From Tragulus kanchil (Eukaryota; Chordata; Mammalia; Artiodactyla; Tragulidae), in contig JAIOJX010000004.1 in assembly GCA_022376925.1 (NCBI GenBank), forward strand, positions 180,449,501 through 180,513,500: DNA of 64,000 bases. The letters run 5' to 3'. Numbering within the stretch: position 1 is the first letter of the stretch; each line of letters begins with the position of its first letter. Shown here in pieces: positions 11,481 through 21,850 of this stretch. A model generated the notes under the pieces. That model was not told where the DNA came from. It was given only the letters and a program-made list of their open reading frames with translations, and did no database searches. Both the position numbers and the translations under genes were made by a program.

Positions 11481-11814
11481 AATAAATACTGTAAAAACGT
11501 GCAATGGCATTTTATGAGCATTAAATCAATAATAGGTTAACTGCACTGAAAAGGATTGTGTGGGGTCCGGTGTACAGCAAGACCTTCCCACTAAGCCCCT
11601 CACCCCTCCGTCCAGAACCTGGGCATGACCTGGTCAAGACCGGGCGATCTGAGGTGCAGCCCCCCAGCACCTTCCAGCCCGGGAGAACCCGCTGACAGCC
11701 GAGCAGAGATGTGTCCGGAGCCCCGGACCCTCACGCAGCTGAAGCTGGTTTCTGGGAAACCGCGGTTCTGAGGCCTGGGGCCATTTCTGCATTTCATTTT
11801 TAGAATTCTCTATT

Positions 11815-11946
11815 TGATTTTATTTTATTATTTTTGGCCCTGACCCGTGGCACGATGGATCCTTAGCTCCCCAACCATGGATCAGACCCATACCCCGTGC
11901 ACTGGCAACGCGATGTCTTAACCACTGGACCACCGAAGAGAAGTCC
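11815..11946 (-). mobile_element. CHR-type SINE
   Basis: Minus-strand head with CTTAACCACTGGACCACC and a diverged body. Confidence 0.7.
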
Positions 11947-12101
11947 CTACGTTTTCTAACACAGGTGAAGCTGTCAGAACTGGCTGTAACCCCAGAGGAT
12001 ACATCAGACCCTCAGGGATGAGTTTGTGCCTGAGTGTAACTAAGGACCCAGCTGGGAAATGCACAGCTCCATCCAGGCTTGGGGGATGGGGGGGGCCCAG
12101 C

Positions 12102-12436
12102 TTTTTTTTTTTTTTAAAGATTTATTTATTTATTTATTTTTGGCGGGGGTCGGGTTGGGGAGGGAGGGGAGCGGGCGGGCCACTTCTATTGGTCTTTCAT
12201 TTCTCTATTTTCATCCGTCTTTGTTCTTTGGCTCCTGCGGGCCTCCCATCACGGTGGCGTCTGTTGTCGCAGAGCACCAGCTCTGGGCGCATGCGCTCCA
12301 GAGCTCCGGCTCAGTGATTGGACACATCGGTCCAGCCGCTCCGCGGCACGTGGGATCTTCCCAGCCCAGGGATCAAACTGGCGCCCCTTGCACTGGAAGG
12401 CGGTGTCCTTATCCACTGGACCACCAGGGGAAGCCC
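12102..12436 (-). mobile_element. CHR-related SINE (family A); copy at 13229-13563
   Basis: Full-length minus-strand element with a poly(T)/TTTATTTA tail at left and its head at right. Target-site duplication GGGCCCAGCTTTTTT flanks it (about 12091-12105 and 12436-12450), so it is an independent retroposition. Confidence 0.9.
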
Positions 12437-12494
12437 GGGCCCAGCTTTTTTAACCCACAGGCTTTATGACTTCATGTGTTTGAAACTGGGTTTT

Positions 12495-12820
12495 GGGCTT
12501 CCCTGGTGGCCCAGTGGGTGAGGACACCACCTTGCAGTGCAAGGGGCGCCAGTTTGATCCCTGGCCTGGGAAGATCCCATGTGCCGCGGAGCAGCTGGAC
12601 CCATGTGTCCAATTACCGAGCCAGAGCTCTGGAGCGCATGCGCCCAGAGCCAGTGCTCTGCAACAACAGAGGCCACCGCAATGGGAGGCCCACACGGGCC
12701 AAAGAACAAAAAGATGGATGAAAATAGACAAATGAAAGACCATTAGAAGTGGCCCGCCTGCTCCCCTCCTGCCCCACCAAAAATAAATAAATAAATCTTT
12801 AAAAAAAAAAAAGAAAAGAA
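12495..12820 (+). mobile_element. CHR-related SINE (family A); copy at 13622-13947
   Basis: Full-length plus-strand element with an AAATAAATAAATAAATC tail. Target-site duplication GAAACTGGGTTT flanks it. It is inserted just upstream of an older Bov-tA and opposes the element at 12102-12436. Confidence 0.9.
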
Positions 12821-12828
12821 ACTGGGTT

Positions 12829-13023
12829 TCCCTGGTGGCTCAGCGGTAAACAATCTGCCTTTCAAGGCAGGAGACGCAGGTTTGATCCCTGGATCAGGGA
12901 GACCCCTTGGAGAAGGGCATGGCAGCCCACTCCAGTATTCTTGCCTGGGAAAGCCCATGGACGGCGGAGCCTGGCGGGCTACAGTTCAGGGGTCTCAAAA
13001 GAGTCAGACACAACTTAACAGCA
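12829..13023 (+). mobile_element. Bov-tA SINE; copy at 13956-14150, tail again at 15241-15287
   Basis: Head TTTCCCTGGTGGCTCAGCGG, B-box-like GGTTTGATCCCTGG, and BovA body CACTCCAGTATTCTTGCC. Confidence 0.88.
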
Positions 13024-14107
13024 TTTTAAACTACTCATCCACGAGCAGGGCCAGATCCTGGTGGTGAGAAATCCCTCGTTTTCTAACACAGGTGAAGCTG
13101 TCAGAACTGGCTGTAACCCCAGAGGATACATCAGACCCTCAGGGATGAGTTTGTGCCTGAGTGTAACTAAGGACCCAGCTGGGAAATGCACAGCTCCATC
13201 CAGGCTTGGGGGATGGGGGGGGCCCAGCTTTTTTTTTTTTTTAAAGATTTATTTATTTATTTATTTTGGGCGGGGGTCGGGTTGGGGAGGGAGGGGGGGG
13301 GGGGGGCCACTTCTATTGGTCTTTCATTTCTCTATTTTCATCCGTCTTTGTTCTTTGGCTCCTGCGGGCCTCCCATCACGGTGGCGTCTGTTGTCGCAGA
13401 GCACCAGCTCTGGGCGCATGCGCTCCAGAGCTCCGGCTCAGTGATTGGACACATCGGTCCAGCCGCTCCGCGGCACGTGGGATCTTCCCAGCCCAGGGAT
13501 CAAACTGGCGCCCCTTGCACTGGAAGGCGGTGTCCTTATCCACTGGACCACCAGGGGAAGCCCGGGCCCAGCTTTTTTAACCCACAGGCTTTATGACTTC
13601 ATGTGTTTGAAACTGGGTTTTGGGCTTCCCTGGTGGCCCAGTGGGTGAGGACACCACCTTGCAGTGCAAGGGGCGCCAGTTTGATCCCTGGCCTGGGAAG
13701 ATCCCATGTGCCGCGGAGCAGCTGGACCCATGTGTCCAATTACCGAGCCAGAGCTCTGGAGCGCATGCGCCCAGAGCCAGTGCTCTGCAACAACAGAGGC
13801 CACCGCAATGGGAGGCCCACACGGGCCAAAGAACAAAAAGATGGATGAAAATAGACAAATGAAAGACCATTAGAAGTGGCCCGCCTGCTCCCCTCCTGCC
13901 CCACCAAAAATAAATAAATAAATCTTTAAAAAAAAAAAAGAAAAGAAACTGGGTTTCCCTGGTGGCTCAGCGGTAAACAATCTGCCTTTCAAGGCAGGAG
14001 ACGCAGGTTTGATCCCTGGATCAGGGAGACCCCTTGGAGAAGGGCATGGCAGCCCACTCCAGTATTCTTGCCTGGGAAAGCCCATGGACGGCGGAGCCTG
14101 GCGGGCT

Positions 14108-16348
14108 ACAGTTCAGGGGTCTCAAAAGAGTCAGACACAACTTAACAGCATGTTTGAAACTACTCATCCACGAGCAGGGCCAGATCCTGGTGGTGAGAAA
14201 GCTTCTCTCTCCTGCTGAGGTCTGGCTCCCGCGCTCCTCCTAGTAAATAAACTGCCCTCATCACCACTGAGTCCCCCAAGCACCTCGCAGTCATCCAAAC
14301 AAATCCAAACAGACCGCCTAGCCCAGGAACCCTGCCTCGGGGAATAATTAGCAGTCGGCCATGTTAGAGCCCCTCCACATTACCACTCAGTTAGTCCTGA
14401 AATGTGTCCATGTATCTCCATCCCCACGTCTCTGTCATCTCTGATACGAACAACTGCACCTTCTCCTCCTCGGTCACCTGGTTCACTCACACTCCCTGCT
14501 GTCCATGCTCCTGCAGCCAGAGTGACTTTTGAAAACGTAAATCTGATCGATTGCTCCCGTGTTTAAACTCTTGAGCGGTTCCCCATCCCTCTCAGGAGAA
14601 ATCCAAAGTCCCCAGCATGTCCACAGCTTCCCACAAGGCCGGTGAGACCTAGCCCCTGCCCCATTCTCCATCTCAGGCTTCTTTCCACCCTCAGGTGTGC
14701 CTCCTCCTTTCTGCCTTAGGGCCTTTGCACAGACTGTTCCCTTCCTCTCCTCTTCCCCCAGCCTCACTGGCCATGCCCTCGTGGCGCTCACCAAGCCGCT
14801 AAAAGAGCAGAAAAATTCCGCATGTCACATCATTTACCCTTATGCCACTTGCTGTTCCTTTATAACATTTATCACAACCATGATCAAACAATTGCTGGCA
14901 TGGTTACTCTCTTCATCTCCCTTTCTCTTGCTAGGCTAGAAACCTCTTGAACCAGGACCTGTGTCTATACATTTGAACACATGGGCTGGCCCCAGGTCCC
15001 CACCAGGAAGTCACGGGGCTGAGACCAGAACTGATCAAGTCCCTCCTTCTGTTCCAAGCTTGACATCTCCCCACCCACGGGGTAAAGGTCATCTGCAAGG
15101 GAGACGGACTCACAGGGCTTTCAGGCATCTGCTCCCTGAACCTGAGGGTGAGGACTACGGAGCTATTTAGGGCAGAATTGGGACAGGTAGAAAAGAATCT
15201 TCCAGGCTTAGTTTTCTCACTGTTGAAACTGGAGCTCACAGTTCAGGGGTCTCAAAAGAGTCAGACACAACTTAACAGCATGTTTGAAACTACTCATCCA
15301 CGAGCAGGGCCAGATCCTGGTGGTGAGAAAGCTTCTCTCTCCTGCTGAGGTCTGGCTCCCGCGCTCCTCCTAGTAAATAAACTGCCCTCATCACCACTGA
15401 GTCCCCCAAGCACCTCGCAGTCATCCAAACAAATCCAAACAGACCGCCTAGCCCAGGAACCCTGCCTCGGGGAATAATTAGCAGTCGGCCATGTTAGAGC
15501 CCCTCCACATTACCACTCAGTTAGTCCTGAAATGTGTCCATGTATCTCCATCCCCACGTCTCTGTCATCTCTGATACGAACAACTGCACCTTCTCCTCCT
15601 CGGTCACCTGGTTCACTCACACTCCCTGCTGTCCATGCTCCTGCAGCCAGAGTGACTTTTGAAAACGTAAATCTGATCGATTGCTCCCGTGTTTAAACTC
15701 TTGAGCGGTTCCCCATCCCTCTCAGGGAGAAATCCAAAGTCCCCAGCATGTCCACAGCTTCCCACAAGGCCGGTGAGACCTAGCCCCTGCCCCATTCTCC
15801 ATCTCAGGCTTCTTTCCACCCTCAGGTGTGCCTCCTCCTTTCTGCCTTAGGGCCTTTGCACAGACTGTTCCCTTCCTCTCCTCTTCCCCCAGCCTCACTG
15901 GCCATGCCCTCGTGGCGCTCACCAAGCCGCTAAAAGAGCAGAAAAATTCCGCATGTCACATCATTTACCCTTATGCCACTTGCTGTTCCTTTATAACATT
16001 TATCACAACCATGATCAAACAATTGCTGGCATGGTTACTCTCTTCATCTCCCTTTCTCTTGCTAGGCTAGAAACCTCTTGAACCAGGACCTGTGTCTATA
16101 CATTTGAACACATGGGCTGGCCCCAGGTCCCCACCAGGAAGTCACGGGGCTGAGACCAGAACTGATCAAGTCCCTCCTTCTGTTCCAAGCTTGACATCTC
16201 CCCACCCACGGGGTAAAGGTCATCTGCAAGGGAGACGGACTCACAGGGCTTTCAGGCATCTGCTCCCTGAACCTGAGGGTGAGGACTACGGAGCTATTTA
16301 GGGCAGAATTGGGACAGGTAGAAAAGAATCTTCCAGGCTTAGTTTTCT
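14108..16348 (+). repeat. Tandem duplication 5 (14108-15217, 15238-16348)
   Basis: Offset 1130-1131, with 20 unshared bases between the copies. The first 93 bases are also part of duplication 4, so that piece occurs three times (12980-13071, 14108-14200, 15238-15330). Confidence 0.95.
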
Positions 16349-16889
16349 AGTCAGGAAGAAAGTAAAAGACTGTGTACAGAGTTAGTCACATGGGAAAGCA
16401 GGGCTGGGTGCCCCGAGTGAAGGGATTTGTTGCCCCACTTTTCCCGTCAGGAGAGTGAAACCAGAGAGGTCAATGACCCAAGGTCACACAGCAGGTGAGT
16501 GCCAAGCCTAGGACTGGAACTCCGGGGTGCCTGGCTCCAAAGCTGAATAGCAACTCCCTTATCACAGCCACCTCTCAGAGCCTAACGCCTGCAGGGAGAG
16601 GCCACCAGGCTCAAGAGGGGCTTCAGGTCTCACTGGGCATGCCGGAGTCATTAGGGAGTTGAGGCCGAGCGCCCTTGAGGACTCACCAGCCCGTGCGTCT
16701 CACAGCCCTGGGCCCACACAGACCAGGGCTGAGCCTGAAACCTCATCCCTCGAGAAGTGAGAGAAGGGCTCCCCTTTTGCTTCTTCCACACCTTCAAGGA
16801 GAAGGTCTCCGGTGGGGTATCTGTAATGCCCAACACCTGCCAATCTCCCTTTCTAACACAGACAGCAGGACTCAGGCTCAAAACCCCTT

Positions 16890-17014
16890 AAAAAAAAAAA
16901 CTCTTCTTGGCCTCCCTACCTGGTATATGGGATCTTAGTTCCCCACCCGGGGATCGAACCAGTGCCCCTGCAGTGGAAGCAGAGAGTTGTAGTCACTAGA
17001 CCGCCAGGGAAGCC
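16890..17014 (-). mobile_element. CHR-type SINE
   Basis: Minus-strand element with GGGGATCGAACCAGTGCCCC and CACTAGACCGCCAGGGAAG. Confidence 0.75.
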
Positions 17015-17215
17015 TCAGGCTCAGAGTCTTGAGCTGACTGGACCACCTAGTTAGGATTTAATGACTTTTCTGACTTTTTCTTCTTTTTCCTTTCTTTCAG
17101 CTTTCCGTATGAAGGATATGATCCTAGTTTTCTATTTGTGATAGTGATATCAATTTTTGTTTTAGTGTAAGTCTTAAAAAGAGCACAGATTTAACACATC
17201 CTACAGCAAGTAATG

Positions 17216-17428
17216 AACTTCCCGGGTGGCTCTGGTGGTAAAGCGCCCACCTGCCAGCGCAGGAGACCTAAGAGACGCGGGTTCAATCCCTGGATCAGGA
17301 ACATGTCCTGGTGGAGGGCATGGCAACCCACTCCAGTATTCTTGCCTGGAGAATCCCATGGACAGAGGAGCCTGGTGGGCTCCAGTCCACAGGGTTGCAG
17401 AGCTGGACACGACTGAAGCAACTTAGTA
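17216..17428 (+). mobile_element. Bov-tA SINE; 3' part copied at 18430-18543
   Basis: Complete element, head CTTCCCGGGTGGCTCTGG to ACACGACTGAAGCAACTTAG. The second copy starts mid-element at the duplication junction. Confidence 0.88.
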
Positions 17429-17695
17429 CTAATGCACACACAGCAAGAAATAGGTTATATCAGACTTAGTAAAAAAAAAAAAAAAAATTGTAAGAGCAGG
17501 AGGAGAATGACCGATCTTTGGGAAGCACTAACCTGGTTCTATTGCCTCATTGCACAGACTGGGAAAACTGAGGTTCTGTCCACAGGAAGGTCAGTGTCTG
17601 AGTTCAGCCACAAGTTACTACCCCAGCCAAGCGCACCCCATCACAGACCCACCCCTGTCCCACACCACCCCAACCACGCAGGGAAGCCTACCCAC

Positions 17696-17809
17696 CTGCT
17701 GCCTTGCTCTGTGGGTCTCCCCAGGGCAGCGGGAGTTCTGACAGCAGCTCTGGGCAGGCACATCCACCTCGAAGTGTCCCCAGGGGGCATTTCCAGCCAC
17801 CGGCTCCAT
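17696..17809 (-). CDS. TRIOBP: TRIOBP coding exon 1 (start codon exon)
   Basis: TRIOBP is an actin-bundling, TRIO-binding scaffold; its long isoforms build stereocilia rootlets in hair cells and the short isoform (Tara) stabilises F-actin. This exon holds the ATG (complement of 17807-17809) and 38 codons, and ends in CAG before a GTGGGT donor. The peptide starts MEPVAGNAPWGHFEVDV and keeps the length, HFE and CQN elements and RAR-Q end of the human N-terminus as I know it, though only about half of the residues agree. The phase (0) fits the next exon at 9553-9692. A second copy lies at 18811-18924 inside a 1.1 kb duplication. The upstream noncoding exon is uncertain. The ortholog assignment rests on four exons in the right order next to NOL12. 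Confidence 0.85.
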
Positions 17810-18810
17810 ACCAGTGGAGTCAGCCCCAGGCGGCTCCTTCAGTCCAACGGCGGGGCCTAGGAAGCATGGCGGGGGCAGGTGGGCAAAAACCAGCTGACCC
17901 AAACTCCAGCCCCAGCTGGACCCCAGCCAGCCAAGGAAATGAGGTTATCCATCAATTCTTTCATTCTTCCCTTCACTTATTCACTCAACAAACACTCCTT
18001 AAGCACCTCCCGAGCAGCAGGCACTCTGCCGAGCATCGGACGCATGATTTCTAGGCATGACTGCAGTGTTGGTGGCAGTGTATTTTGAGGACCCTGCATC
18101 AGGCTCAGCTGAGCTGCTCCTGAAATGCATCCTCCCAGTTCGTTCCCTGATCCACCCAGTCAGGACCTCTGGGGACGAGGCACTCACACAGGCATTTACA
18201 GGTCTGCTAGGTAGTTCCAGCACACCCCAGGGGTTCAGTGCCCTTGCACACGGTTACCTGCTTTGTGGATTAGATGAATGCTAATTTCAGATGAGGCAAC
18301 TACCTCTCACGTAGATTTCATAACTTGTTCAACGTCCCAGTGGCCGAAGTGGACTCAAACCCAGGCTGTGTGTCTCCCTGCCCTCTCGGGTGGGCACGAG
18401 GGGCGCTGGATCCCACCGTCCCCTCACACGGGCATGGCAACCCACTCCAGTCTTCTTGCCTGTAAAATCCCATGGACAGAGGAGCCTGGTGGGCTCCAGT
18501 CCACAGGGTTGCAGAGCTGGACACGACTGAAGCAACTTAGTACTAATGCACACACAGCAAGAAATAGGTTATATCAGACTTAGTAAAAAAAAAAAAAAAA
18601 AATTGTAAGAGCAGGAGGAGAATGACCGATCTTTGGGAAGCACTAACCTGGTTCTATTGCCTCATTGCACAGACTGGGAAAACTGAGGTTCTGTCCACAG
18701 GAAGGTCAGTGTCTGAGTTCAGCCACAAGTTACTACCCCAGCCAAGCGCACCCCATCACAGACCCACCCCTGTCCCACACCACCCCAACCACGCAGGGAA
18801 GCCTACCCAC

Positions 18811-18924
18811 CTGCTGCCTTGCTCTGTGGGTCTCCCCAGGGCAGCGGGAGTTCTGACAGCAGCTCTGGGCAGGCACATCCACCTCGAAGTGTCCCCAGGG
18901 GGCATTTCCAGCCACCGGCTCCAT
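18811..18924 (-). CDS. TRIOBP: TRIOBP coding exon 1, second copy (in duplicated block)
   Basis: Same 38-codon exon as at 17696-17809, shifted by 1115 bases, with the same ATG and donor. It sits in the right-hand copy of the 17316-19547 tandem duplication. Only one of the two is likely to exist in the genome. If both were real, the transcript would have two alternative start exons encoding the same peptide. Confidence 0.7.
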
Positions 18925-19832
18925 ACCAGTGGAGTCAGCCCCAGGCGGCTCCTTCAGTCCAACGGCGGGGCCTAGGAAGCATGGCGGGGGCAGGTGGGCA
19001 AAAACCAGCTGACCCAAACTCCAGCCCCAGCTGGACCCCAGCCAGCCAAGGAAATGAGGTTATCCATCAATTCTTTCATTCTTCCCTTCACTTATTCACT
19101 CAACAAACACTCCTTAAGCACCTCCCGAGCAGCAGGCACTCTGCCGAGCATCGGACGCATGATTTCTAGGCATGACTGCAGTGTTGGTGGCAGTGTATTT
19201 TGAGGACCCTGCATCAGGCTCAGCTGAGCTGCTCCTGAAATGCATCCTCCCAGTTCGTTCCCTGATCCACCCAGTCAGGACCTCTGGGGACGAGGCACTC
19301 ACACAGGCATTTACAGGTCTGCTAGGTAGTTCCAGCACACCCCAGGGGTTCAGTGCCCTTGCACACGGTTACCTGCTTTGTGGATTAGATGAATGCTAAT
19401 TTCAGATGAGGCAACTACCTCTCACGTAGATTTCATAACTTGTTCAACGTCCCAGTGGCCGAAGTGGACTCAAACCCAGGCTGTGTGTCTCCCTGCCCTC
19501 TCGGGTGGGCACGAGGGGCGCTGGATCCCACCGTCCCCTCACACGGGTCCCTTGGGAAACCCTGGGAGTGAGGCAAGTGGCCAGCCATGTACTTTCAGAG
19601 TTGAGGACAAGATCACAGATGAACGTGAACAACATGAGGTCACACCGCAAGCCTGGCAGAGCTCATCAAAGAGAAAATCCTCTGGGAGCTTCTAAGGGCT
19701 CCAGCCCCCTGAAGAGTGACTTGGACATGCTCTCCTCGTCCCTATCATGGGAGTGGGTGAGGGTAATCCATATCCCCAAACACACACGCACCTCGCCAGG
19801 CCCCCAGGCCAGCTGCTCATACCTGCTCTTAC

Positions 19833-20110
19833 CTGAGTTTCCTCCAAAGCGTGCCAGGAAATCCGGCCTTAGTTGCCAATCTCGGCCGCCGAGAGCTGGG
19901 GGATTTCACCTTCTCCTCTGGGGCAACCAGGGAGAAGATTCCTGGCTCCTTCACCATTAGACCTGGGGAAGCGGACCGGCACAGAGCGGGACGCAGGGCA
20001 CCCGCTAGCCCTTCGGTAGCCCCGGGGTCTCTAATGCTCCCGGTTCCGTTATCTCCCTGCGTCCTTCCCTGCGCGCAGTGACGGAGTGGGGACGCATCGG
20101 TTTTGCCCAG
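19833..20110 (-). promoter_or_regulatory. Candidate TRIOBP 5' noncoding exon and CpG-rich promoter
   Basis: On the minus strand a strong donor (CTCAG/GTAAGAGC) sits with its last exonic base at 19833. It is preceded by a CpG-rich stretch (about 19860-20110) without repeats, about 2 kb upstream of the TRIOBP start codon exon. This fits a noncoding first exon spliced to 17.8 kb (or 18.9 kb). The exon start is not defined by sequence; 20110 is only where CpG density falls. It is an inference from splice consensus, composition and position. Confidence 0.35.
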
Positions 20111-20639
20111 CCTGGGCGGTTCCTCCCCGATCCCTCCACATAAAGGAGCATGCCTCAGACGGAGAACGCCGCTTATTTCCCCAGGGGCGAGTGTGGGGTG
20201 CTCAACTACACGTGTCCTTCACCGCTCCCGCTTCCTCCTCCCACTCCCAACCAATTAGCAGAATCCTTCTCTAAAATTACTTAGGTGGGGATGTAACAGT
20301 GAAAAACCTTCAGCGGACATGCATGCCCCACCCGGAGAATGGACCCCTGCACCTCTCTCAGTCCAGCTAGTCAGTCTCTCCCCGTGCCCCTCACTTCCCT
20401 GCATTTCCCCACTAGCGTCCTTCCCTCCCATCCTTTCTGCCCGCGGTACTAACCTCGGCTCGGGTTTCCACACACAAGGGGTGCGGGGGTGGGGTGCCAA
20501 GGGTCACAGCCTCTCTATTTTAACAATGAATCAGAACGTTGCCCGGGAGGTGGACGAAGACCACGCCCCTGCAGCGCTCGCATAGGCTCTCCCTAGATGC
20601 TTCATTTACATGAAGGATGTGGGATTGGACCACCCAAGG

Positions 20640-20700
20640 ACAAGGGGCGGGGCGGGGCGGGGCGGGTCGGGGCAGGGCGGAGGAGGGCGGAGCCCAGAGG
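20640..20700. promoter_or_regulatory. GC-box array (Sp1-type sites), first copy
   Basis: Consecutive GGGGCGGGG boxes follow a CCAAT motif (ATTGG on the plus strand, at 20624). This is a housekeeping-type promoter signature about 0.5 kb upstream of the candidate TRIOBP first exon. The array is repeated at about 21800-21850 in the duplicated block, where the spacing of the G runs differs by several single-base insertions. Function is inferred from motif only. Confidence 0.4.
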
Positions 20701-20867
20701 ACTCCAGTGCAGGACCGGCTGCACGTTTAGCCTGAGCAGCAGCGCCGGGGTTCCCAGGGGGGCTCTTGAGGCGGCTGGCACTGGCGGGTCTGGTTGTTTC
20801 TAATCTCTTTCCCTTCGGTTCAGTCCCGCCACAGTCCCCCTAATCTCGCTTTAGCCCAGACCTTGGG

Positions 20868-20960
20868 CTAGAGACTTTAACCTCTCTGTGCCTCAATTTC
20901 CTAGTCTATAAAATAGAGGTAGTAGTACTAAGGACGAGGTGAAATGCCCAGGGCTTTTCA
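20868..20960 (+). mobile_element. MIR fragment; copy at 22028-22120
   Basis: CCTCTCTGTGCCTCAATTTC and CTATAAAATAGAGG follow the MIR core in sense orientation. Confidence 0.7.
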
Positions 20961-21799
20961 ACTACTTGCACATTCATTCCCACACTTCCACTGACGCAAA
21001 GCTCACTTACAAAATGGCCAGCTCCTCTTTTTTTCTTTTTTTAAATATGCTTCTTTTTTAAGCTGACATTCTGTGCCATGTGCCAGCTCATATTGCAAAA
21101 TTTTTACATCCAAGAGGACATAGAAGGATTGGATTAAGTACCAAGAGCCTCATTTCACAGTGACTAGGATCAGAGCAATTGACGAACTCATCAGCGTCAC
21201 CCAGCTAGTCAGTGGCAGAGCTAAGACTAAAACCCTGGGGTGTCTGGACTCTACCGGCCACTACAGAGCACTGGCAGTCACTAATTCTCCCAGACACTCA
21301 GAGGACACTTGGTACATGCCAGGCCTGTGCTGGCACCAGGGAGATGATAACATGAACAAAGCGTGGCTTCTTCTGCGAGGGCGCATCCACTGACTGGTGG
21401 GGAGGCGGACCTCTGAACAGGTCATCCTGGCTCAAGATGGAGTGGGCAAAAACACATCTCATAACAAGGATCATGATCTTCCGGCTTAGCCCCAAGGACT
21501 GTAAGCAAAGCAGGGAGTAGTGGGCCTCTAGCACATCTTGGCTGTGTGATCTTGAGACAGTCCCTTGACCTCTCTGAGCTGTAGGGTGGGAGGGTGCCTG
21601 GTCTGCATCTGAAGCTCAGGGGATGGCCACTGCCTTCTAGCCTCCATAGTAAGATAAGGGTCACAGCCTCTCTATTTTAACAATGAATCAGAACGTTGCC
21701 CGGGAGGTGGACAAAGACCACGCCCCTGCAGCGCTCGCATAGGCTCTCCCTAGATGCTTCATTTACATGAAGGATGTGGGATTGGACCACCCAAGGACA

Positions 21800-21850
21800 A
21801 GGGGCGGGGCGGGGGCGGGGCGGGTCGGGGGCGGGGCGGAGGAGGGCGGA
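21800..21850. promoter_or_regulatory. GC-box array, second copy
   Basis: Second occurrence of the GGGCGGGG cluster, in the right copy of the 20499-22816 duplication. The differences from 20640-20700 are extra G bases in the runs, typical of homopolymer length error. Confidence 0.35.

Larger units (their letters stand above)
11941..14200 (+). repeat. Tandem duplication 4 (11941-13071, about 13070-14200)
   Basis: Offset 1127-1129. Carries two opposed CHR-related SINEs and a Bov-tA. One G-rich run differs: AGGGGAGCGGGCGGG in copy A against an uninterrupted G run in copy B. Its right end overlaps the start of duplication 5. Confidence 0.95.
9693..17695. other. TRIOBP intron between coding exons 1 and 2
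   Basis: Holds a GC-rich zone at about 10.3-11.2 kb with no supportable exon, a MIR (11265-11480), and two chained tandem duplications (11941-16348) that carry an inverted SINE pair plus a Bov-tA element, and further SINEs at 16.9 and 17.2 kb. Imperfect TG/CA-rich DNA lies at 9860-10080. Confidence 0.5.
17316..19547 (+). repeat. Tandem duplication 6 (17316-18432, 18430-19547)
   Basis: Offset 1114-1115; the junction shares GGG. It cuts a Bov-tA element and doubles TRIOBP coding exon 1. Confidence 0.95.
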
